Assembly (NCBI RefSeq): GCF_036785885.1
Contig: NC_092320.1
Span: 12,525,557-12,589,556 of the forward strand
DNA length: 64,000 nt
Direction: 5' to 3'
Origin: Coffea arabica
Lineage: Eukaryota; Streptophyta; Magnoliopsida; Gentianales; Rubiaceae
Position numbers and translations under genes: made by a program. Numbering within the stretch: the stretch's first letter is position 1; each line of letters begins with the position of its first letter. The notes beneath the pieces are model-generated. The model ran no database searches. It saw only the letters and a program-made list of their open reading frames with translations, and had not been told where the DNA came from. This document shows positions 56,880 through 64,000 of the stretch, in pieces.

Positions 56880-57900
56880 TATTCAAAGCAAACTCATGAT
56901 ACAAGTCTGCAGTGACAATCCTTTAAATCCTGAATAGAATGCTACTAATTGAACAAGATAGAGGGAAAAATGCATTTGCAAAGTGGAAGTTGAAAGAGCG
57001 AATCTGAGATGCATGGTACGAGTACGCATTAGATGGATGTCAACGAAGCACCAAAGAAATACACAGACAAGGACCTGAAAATAGCAAAAACCCTGAGACC
57101 TACCACCACTAAGAATCAGCAATGTGTGATCAGAAGTCCAAAGAAGTTACGGCAAAAATCCACAAAGCAAGAGAAATCAAAAGAGGAGTGCATACGCATC
57201 CATAACAAAAGATACAAAACTGCTCTGGAACTAAGAGCTTAGTAAGCCGGAAAAGTATAATTGCCTCTCTGTAATGACAACTTAGGCGTGCAAAGGCAAG
57301 CAATTGAATTTCAGAGAGCTGTAATGCACATAGAGTTGCATTGGTCAGGCAAGAAACAAAGAAAACATGTAACGATAAACATCTCATTCAATCCCAACTC
57401 GAGAAAAGAGTTTGCACTGACAAACCTTTAAATCCTGAGTAAAACAGCTGTGCGTACTAATTAATTTGGACAGAAAGTTCCACGGAGGAAAAGATGTTTT
57501 TACACAAAGAGAAGTTGGGAAGGGCAACCTATGAGATGGGTTATCAATTACATTTACACAACAAACAGGAGTAAAGACGTCAAAAAAGAAGCCAAAGGAA
57601 ACACATGTAAGGACCTTAAAGTGTAACAATAGCCTGAGATGAACTACTAACTAGAAATCAAAGGTGAGATATCGAAAGTCCAATGAAGTTACATTGAAAA
57701 TTCACAGAGGAAGAGAAGTTAAAAGAGAAGCCCATAGCTACATGTATCAAAGGACATAGTACTGCACACTGGACGTAATTAGCCTCTCTATAATGTCAGT
57801 CAACTGAGATACGTTAAGGCAAGCGATTGAATTATAGAGTGCTAGCTGTGCTGGAATGATATAAGCAATACAGGCATTTCCAAAAAGATCATGTAATGAG
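56880..57900. repeat. Diverged tandem duplication, about 510-bp unit, 3' of the pseudokinase
   Basis: Two copies (about 56880-57370 and 57395-57900) share a series of landmarks in the same order: CCTTTAAATCCTGA, then ATACACAGACAAGGACCT/AAACACATGTAAGGACCT, AGAAGTCCAAAGAAGTTAC/GAAAGTCCAATGAAGTTAC, GCCTCTCTGTAATG/GCCTCTCTATAATG and GGCAAGC-ATTGAATT. The block lies directly downstream of the minus-strand pseudokinase gene and may contain its 3' UTR plus a duplicate. Confidence 0.75.
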
Positions 57901-57927
57901 AGATCACCCGCATCATGTTAGTCTAGA

Positions 57928-58917
57928 TTAGTCTAGTCTATCCCCTTCGTTTTTCCTCTTCCCCTCTTGGTGTTCAAAATCAAATGTGAGTACAAACTCG
58001 TGAGACAGCAGTTGGTCGACACTGGCCCTGTCAGCTGGACTCCGCTGGAGACACAACTCGATGAAATGCCGGAAAGGTGGCCATGCTTCGGGGGGTGCTC
58101 GAGGAGGATTCGGCATCCCAGCCATAAAAAATGGCAGGGAAACACCCTTGGTATCCTTCCTCTTGTCATAGTCAATGGGAAATTTCCCCAAATAGAACTC
58201 GAGCAGACACATCCCAAGACTCCACACATCCCAATTCTCCACCCCTTCAACAGACAAACGCACCGTATAACTCAAGAGCTCAGGGGCCACGTACCGTTCC
58301 GCTTCTACATTTGGCACGGGCTGGCAATCTAGATCAAACAAGAGATCCTTAGGAGCCCCGACATCACCAATCTTAAAAGCCATATCAGCGTCGTCGTAGA
58401 ATATATTGGAAGGACTGAGAAATTTGAAGACAATGTTCTTCTTCCTCAGGTATTGCAGGCCAAACAAGATGTTATCCGCAATATGGGAAAGTATTTCCAT
58501 ATCATGAGTTTGGAAGCCGCTGAGAGGGGAGGTCATGAGGTCATACAACAAGCGGCTGTAACCTCGCTCTGTTTGAACCCCGTGACATTTGACGATGGAT
58601 CGATACTCAAGTGTGGGAGCAAGGGCCATGTACTCCCTCACCCTATTTTGGCAGCGCTGGTGGTCATGGATGCGAACAGCTTTCAGCGCGTAAAGTCGGC
58701 CGGTGGGTTTGTGTCGGACCCTGTCGACATATCCGATGGAGCCCCAGCCCAAGCGCGTGTCATATTCGTAGTCGGCTAGGTATATGGTTGGCACCCCCGG
58801 CGGAGGATCCACCATCGGCAGCCACCAATTGCTTGGTGGAGTCATTTCTCTCTGGCTCTGCCGTTCATCTTCGGCCAAGGTTTTCATCTTCTTCCCCTCG
58901 TCCTCGGCCACTTGCAT
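57928..58917 (-). CDS. MAPKK-like pseudokinase
   Basis: A 329-aa frame on the minus strand from the first Met, similar to plant group-D MAP kinase kinases. Present: GWGSIGYV glycine loop, YALKAV with the ATP-site lysine, IVKCHGV, NWDVWSLGMCLLEFYLGKFP, PPRAPPEAWPPFRHFIELCL and ASVDQLLSHEF. Lost: the HRDIKPSN catalytic loop reads FKFLSPSN, so the catalytic Asp is gone; DFG reads DVG; the S/T activation loop is not conserved. It is therefore probably a pseudokinase, but the long intact frame suggests selection or recent decay. The open frame runs 50 codons further upstream (to TAG at 59068-59070) without a Met, E/K-rich, so the true N-terminus may lie in another exon. A decayed kinase relative sits at 62644-62995. 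Confidence 0.75.
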   Translation of the reverse strand: MQVAEDEGKKMKTLAEDERQSQREMTPPSNWWLPMVDPPPGVPTIYLADYEYDTRLGWGSIGYVDRVRHKPTGRLYALKAVRIHDHQRCQNRVREYMALAPTLEYRSIVKCHGVQTERGYSRLLYDLMTSPLSGFQTHDMEILSHIADNILFGLQYLRKKNIVFKFLSPSNIFYDDADMAFKIGDVGAPKDLLFDLDCQPVPNVEAERYVAPELLSYTVRLSVEGVENWDVWSLGMCLLEFYLGKFPIDYDKRKDTKGVSLPFFMAGMPNPPRAPPEAWPPFRHFIELCLQRSPADRASVDQLLSHEFVLTFDFEHQEGKRKNEGDRLD

Positions 58918-59067
58918 CCTCTTCTTCCTCTCGTCGTCCTCCGCCTTTTGTTTCGTCTCCGCCTCCGTCCCTGTCTCGCTCTTCTTCTCCTCCTCCTCCT
59001 CTGCCGCTTGCCTCTTTTTTGGCTCCTCGGCCGCTGTCAGCCCCTCAATCTCCTCAGTGGACGACGC
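58918..59067 (-). other. Glu/Lys-rich in-frame extension of the pseudokinase
   Basis: The frame stays open between the Met at 58917 and the stop at 59068-59070. It encodes a charged, coiled-coil-like stretch (AAEEPKKRQAAEEEEEKKSE). A CTAG at 59068-59071, minus strand, could be a splice acceptor (GCGCTAG followed by GCGTCG). This fits a missing first exon that I could not locate. Confidence 0.5.
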
Positions 59068-59070
59068 CTA

Positions 59071-60170
59071 GCGCAGCAATCGAATTGGAAACCAGAATGT
59101 AGGTTAATTGCACATAAAATAAATTGAACGATAGCGGTTCCCGCCACTTAATGCAGGATCGTATGGCATTGAGACACGAAACCAGCTCAATCTCCACACC
59201 TTATTTATTAGAGGCTTTGAATGATTATTTATTTGTTAAAGGCTAAAAGCGGGCATGAGAAGTCGCTTGGGCCCTTTAGAATTTCGATAAAAGTTCAAAC
59301 ACTTTCTTAGTGTTTAGGGGTGCTTCCGTAAAAATATACTACCAACGATTTTGCATTTGATTTGCCCATGCTTAGTTACTTTTCTAACCTTTAACCTCTT
59401 GCATTTCATTTTTTTTTTTCCTTTTGCATTTAATTACGCAGCAAAGTATCCAAAAATTCATCAAAACATAACAATTAAAGACAATTATAATTCCAATCGA
59501 TATTTAATGACGGAAGCAAAGCTTACAAATCACCTAATTAACCACATCAAATGCTAATTAGCTTGGTTGAGTGAGACTTGTCAACACCGTCTCTGTTAAG
59601 CTCTTCAAGTAATTAGAGGTTCAACTCTTATCTTCAACTTGAATCACTGAGCGTGCAAATCCCTGTCGTAGTATGGTTAGCATTCAACTGCAATTTAATT
59701 TTTGTTTCTATCTTCACCAGTGAAAGTGGAACATACTTGCACTTTGCACATAATTCCGCGACTAATCCCACTTGATCAAAAAGTTCATCAATATTCACCA
59801 TCCGCTATTAAGGCCATCGCATTCATGACAATCATCCGCACAAATCTTGACATTATACCTTTCTTTTTGCAAATACTTTTCCCTACAAAAATTTTCAAAA
59901 CATTCATCCACCCCACAAATATATTTTCACACACATTTTTATTCAAATCAATACTTTCACGAACAAATTCTTCCTCACCAATCATCCCAAATAAAGTATG
60001 CAAATTAAAAAATTTTCAAAGAGCCATATCAAAATTTTCAAAAACCTCTTCCATGTCAATTTTGAATAGGAAACAACTGGATTTGACGTGAGATCCTGCA
60101 GTGGAAACATCCCTTGTATATAGGGCAGCAGAAAGGAAACAAAAACTACTTTAGGTTCGACATCGCATTT
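59071..60170. other. Intergenic, upstream of the pseudokinase
   Basis: A/T-rich sequence. A possible SINE-like head (GCTTGGTTGAGTGAG and AGAGGTTCAACTCTTA) lies at about 59560-59635. No gene recognised. Confidence 0.35.
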
Positions 60171-62640
60171 CTACATGAGCATTCGGGGACTCCACATTTC
60201 TCGGCTTGTCTCTGAAAAGTAGCACAGCTGCAACTTAGTCAAATAAGCAGCATCCAAAACCCTGAGTAGGATGCTGTAGTTCAAGTGTGCTATCAAAATT
60301 CCCGAGGTCCTTTCATCACTAAGATTTGGGTTACAGACTACTGCGGTTGCAGCACATGAAATTGTATTGGTATCACCACTCCCTTGCCCTTGCCCTTGCC
60401 GTAGTCCATTCCAGCGTGGCTGTAGCATACCAGCTCTGATTTCTAGACTGGTAGCCTTTGAATGGCACTACTGTTTTCTTCCCATACGCAAAGAAATTAA
60501 GAAAATGGAAAATCAACCCACCATTTGGCTAGCCTACAATAGAACTGCACACTGCTACATTTGATGTATGAATGTGATAATCAATGGCCAATGAAGAGAA
60601 TCACAAGAAATACTTAACATTTTCCCAAAAAGTGACTACTATACAAATTACACCCTTACGGCATTCACAGTAGATTACACTTATGCCATTTCACTATCCC
60701 TTCTATTATTATACACTCATTCACAATGAATTACACTCCACAGAGTATAATAACATGGATCCACAATCATATCAAATATTTAGTTTAATAATGCATAACT
60801 TATATCTCGTAAATAAATAAATTTATTATTTTAAAATTGATTATTTTTAAAACTACTAAAATTCTCATCGATAATGACAAAATACTGAAATTTTAAAAAT
60901 TATGTAAAGAGGTTGAAGACAATGAATAAGGAAATAGAAGAAATAAAGTAGGAGATTGTGAGGTGAAATAAAAAAAAAAGAGTCCTGTGTATTTATAGTG
61001 AGAAAACTAAAATGTCCGTTGTCAATGTTTGTTGTAAAATGGCCAGAAAATGACCGTTGTAAATGGCTAGAAAATGCCTGTTGGAAAAAAAAAAAAAAAA
61101 AACAGAATTGAACGTTGTTGAGTAGATCTTTTCCCTTGTTATCATCATAGCCGAGTCCCACTTTTAGCTCTATTACATATTTACATGGTGCAAAACTAAT
61201 GATGCCTGTAAGGGAGTGAGGCACGGACGGTTGAATGTTTTGTAACATTTTTTGAACGTTTTGTAATTTTATGTAAATTTCTTGTACATTTTTATAACAA
61301 AGATGTGATATTTTATTACTGTTTATGTGAGTCCCATCTGTAATAATTATATCTCCGTTATTGAATTTTGCAAGTAGATCAGATAGAGTTACACCTTATT
61401 CAGAAAATATTACATCATTCACAACGATTATTATTGACAATCATTAGTGCCCTTGATCCATGCGGATAATATTTATTACACAGCTCCAGTAGGTGTCCGT
61501 AATCATAGGGTGTAGCGGGGGTATAATAACCCCTCATTGTAGTTGCTCTCAGAGGACCTCTAGGCCTCTGGCGTAGGATGTTGATCAACGATCATCCTCT
61601 TGAAAATGTGCAAATACTAAATCAAACAGAAACCAGTAAATTTACAAGCAAACCCGTCCCACCATTTTTTTTTGGTCCCACCACGTTAGTAATTGAACCA
61701 GCATAGGATGATTCAAAACATACATCCACGAAGAAAAAATCTTTTCTTATTACGAAAAAAAAACATTACAAGATTACAACTTTATTTCCACATTCAACTC
61801 TTGTAATACCATGTTATGTTATGTTATGTTAATTAAAGAGAGACCAATTATACATAAATAAAATAATATGTTGTGTTAATATTATTTTGTGTTTGATATA
61901 GTACCATGTTGATATTTGAATTAGTTGAATTTTTGGACCCCATTACTAAAGTAAAATAACTATGAAAAAAGATTAATTAATTAGAACAAAAGCAAGAAAT
62001 ACAAAAGAATTGACTACAAATACTGAAAATTTTTAAATATTATGTCATTGCCCTTAAATATTTTAAAATATATTTATGAGCTTTTCTTACCATTTTGATT
62101 GTATGCACATGGCACAAACAAAAACGTACTTACCCAACAATTAAAGTGGTTTGAGATATATATAATAGTTATTTAAAATATCAAATTGACATCTTATAGT
62201 TAACAATAAAGGAGGAGGAATTCAGAAATTTCTAACAAATCTTTACCTAGTAATATTTCAAAGATCTACAAAAAAATTAATTAGTGAATATCAATGTGCT
62301 CTATGCTTTAAGATGAGTTAAAAATATATCTATTACTAAATATTGTGTAAGACTTAATATATGTATTTTTTTGTGAATAACTTTTATACTAAATATGTGT
62401 ATCACCATGACCATGACAATTCTACTATGATGTCTATAAAGCAAGCTCCTAGCTAGGGAACTAGATGACTCCACAATCAGTGTTAAAGTAAGTAGTATCA
62501 ACAAAAGACTAACTTGTGAAAACAACTAATACTAATCCCAAAGAAGACTCTTCTCAAAAGAACAATTACCGGACAATAGCACAGGGGACTAACTTACAAA
62601 GACTGGCTTGTCAATAAAACAACCACCGGAAAAGAGCCAC
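60171..62640. other. Intergenic with minor repeats
   Basis: No gene that I can support. A minus-strand open frame of 85 codons (60171-60428) has mixed composition and no recognised family. (ATGTT)n occurs at about 61810-61829. A/T runs are common. Confidence 0.35.
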
Positions 62641-62643
62641 ATC

Positions 62644-62995
62644 TTAATGAAACATATGCAAGAAATTGTGACTCAGTAGTTCATCAACAGATGCTCTGGA
62701 GTTTACATCCCTAATCAAACATCGCTGAACAAAATCCCAGAACTGTGAGGTAGATTGGACAACTCAGGAACAACAAAGTCATTAATAATCTCGTTGTAAA
62801 TCTGAAACTTATCAATGCGGGGAAAAGAGAAATGTCCCATATAAATTTCCAGCAATAAGATCCCCAAACTCCAAACATCACTTCTGTCTGTCGGTCGGTT
62901 TTTCGCATTTGATGTTGCAACATTTCGGGACTACAGTATTGAATAGTGCCGAGGACTGTCAAAATGTTTCTGACAGTTGCGCTGATTTCCTTTAA
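62644..62995 (-). pseudogene. Decayed protein kinase C-lobe (MAPKK-like)
   Basis: Minus-strand pieces in different frames: NILTVLGTIQYCSPEML (activation segment and APE-equivalent SPE), SDVWSLGILLLEIYMGHFSF, YNEIINDFVVPELSNLP, FWDFVQRCLIRDVNSRASVDELLSHNF, stop at 62644-62646. The order equals kinase subdomains VIII to XI. Frame changes occur after the first piece and before the last. No N-lobe is seen upstream. Kinase motifs such as SRASVDELLSHNF match the 57928-58917 gene (DRASVDQLLSHEF), so it is probably a dead relative. Confidence 0.8.
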
Positions 62996-64000
62996 GATTT
63001 CAAAAACATAGGTCCATTTGAATTAGCTTTTTTTTGGGGGTGTTTTCTAAAAATTTTATTGTAGCGATGTATTTGAAAAACTGTTACTTATTTTGAAGGT
63101 GCTTTTAAGTAATATATGTTGGGGTATTTTTAGAATTTAAAAATTTTATGGTAATTTTAAAAAATGAAAAATAACATTACTGACCACTGGCATCCACCGC
63201 TACCACCCACCACCAACACCGCTTTCTTCCTCCTTTTCCCTTTTCTTCTTCTTCCTCTTCTCATCCCCTCTCTGATCACAACTAGAGGGAAGCGACCAAA
63301 TCTAATCATGACTATTCGATTACAACTAGAGGGAGATCGCAACTAGAGAGTCACAATCGGAGTTCCTTGAGGTCGTGACCAGAGAGAACTATAGAGAGGG
63401 GAGGGGAAGGGGGTTTCGGCGGGAAAGGATAGAAGAGAAGAGAGAGGAAGGAAGAAATGAGCAAGGAGGAGGAAAGGAGGGGAGTAAGAATAAGAAGGCA
63501 GAAGAAAGGGGGGAAACAGTGAGAGGAGGAGGGAGGGAGTGATGCCCGTGGTAGGTGATGGCTGTAGGTGCCGATGGTAGGTGGTGTTGGTGGTGGGTGG
63601 TAAAAGAGTGAAAAAAGAAAGATGGTATAATTTTATTTATTTATTTATTTTTAAATGTATTTGAAAGTGTGTATGTTTTTTACAGGTTTGTTTGGATAGT
63701 GTATTATTTGAAATATTATTTGGAATAATTACTGTAGCACTTTTTGTGATATGATGTATGTGAGATAAAAAGGTGATTGGGAATATAAAAAGGTAGGTTG
63801 GAAAATATGTTTGTGATGCAAGCAAAACATTATTTGAAATAATTTTGGAAAATATTGTTTTTAGACTTGTATTTGGAGTGTTACTGTAGACTCCAAATAC
63901 AAAAACCGTTTTTGAGAAACAAAAGAGTTTAGATGCCTCTCTTAAAACTAATTAGCTTGTAACAAGTCAACTCAATTCAAAATAAAAAAAAGTAAAAATT
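62996..64000. mobile_element. MITE-derived end region with long fold-back
   Basis: GGTCCATTTGAATTAGC followed by TTTTTTTTGGGGGTGTTTTC (from about 63012) matches the terminus of the 22950-24932 element. Inside, TACCACCCACCACCAACACC (63201-63220) is repeated inverted as GGTGTTGGTGGTGGGTGGTA (63583-63602), next to pyrimidine-rich (left) and purine-rich (right) arms. A second MITE-like stretch, GTTTGTTTGGATAGTGTATT, starts near 63690. Boundaries are not resolved and the window ends here. Confidence 0.5.

Noticed and set aside
58611-59102. 163-codon plus-strand Ser/Pro-rich frame
   Set aside because: Antisense of the pseudokinase and its Glu/Lys-rich extension.
62301-62525. 74-codon minus-strand frame with a signal-peptide-like start
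   Set aside because: Could be a small secreted peptide, but there is no homology, and the rest of the frame is A/T-driven Ile/His/Val sequence.

Overview
The window is nuclear DNA from a flowering plant. It carries intron-split genes with GT-AG (and some GC-AG) splice sites, plant-only families (MATE/DTX carrier, CIPK kinase, PR-1, TPD1-like, plant xylose isomerase), a Ty1-copia retrotransposon, Helitron ends, tRNA-derived SINEs, several MITE families and a nuclear copy of plastid DNA. The families point to a eudicot. The style of the GTTTGGATT MITEs suggests an asterid, perhaps Rubiaceae, but that is only an impression.

Layout. 1-2.0 kb: decayed coatomer beta-prime fragment and a Helitron 3' end. 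3.1-15.8 kb: a tandem cluster, minus strand, of a small protein family I do not recognise: one full copy (4279-4749), one truncated copy (11852-11998) and one full copy (15358-15798). A young copia element (5974-11321, 5-bp target duplication) sits in the flank of the middle copy, and the matching unoccupied flank survives near 3.42 kb. A TPD1-like secreted-protein gene (13.1-13.6 kb) and an atpI plastid fragment (14.6 kb) lie between. 16.8-18.5 kb: probable non-autonomous Helitron. 19.3-22.0 kb: intact 8-exon MATE/DTX carrier, minus strand. 22.95-24.93 kb: MITE swollen by an AT-rich higher-order array. 26.4 and 30.1 kb: two PR-1 genes ending in the same CAPE-type peptide. 32.2-39.7 kb: 10-exon DUF676/ROG1-type serine esterase. 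41.7-44.4 kb: 14-exon CIPK (CIPK21-like), minus strand. 47-49.8 kb: repeats, and an RNase H pseudogene split by a MITE. 51.0-55.7 kb: 20-exon xylose isomerase. 55.9-56.5 kb: MITE. 57.9-59.07 kb: MAPKK-like pseudokinase, minus strand, with a decayed kinase relative at 62.6-63.0 kb. The rest is AT-rich intergenic sequence.

How the genes relate. This is not an operon. Each gene is an independent unit. Biotic and abiotic stress themes recur (PR-1 pair, CIPK Ca2+ signalling, MATE efflux, degenerate MAPKK), but the sequence shows no direct functional link. The exon chains given for MATE, esterase, CIPK and xylose isomerase keep phase throughout and give proteins of normal family length (489, 445, 468 and 478 aa), so these four are very probably functional.
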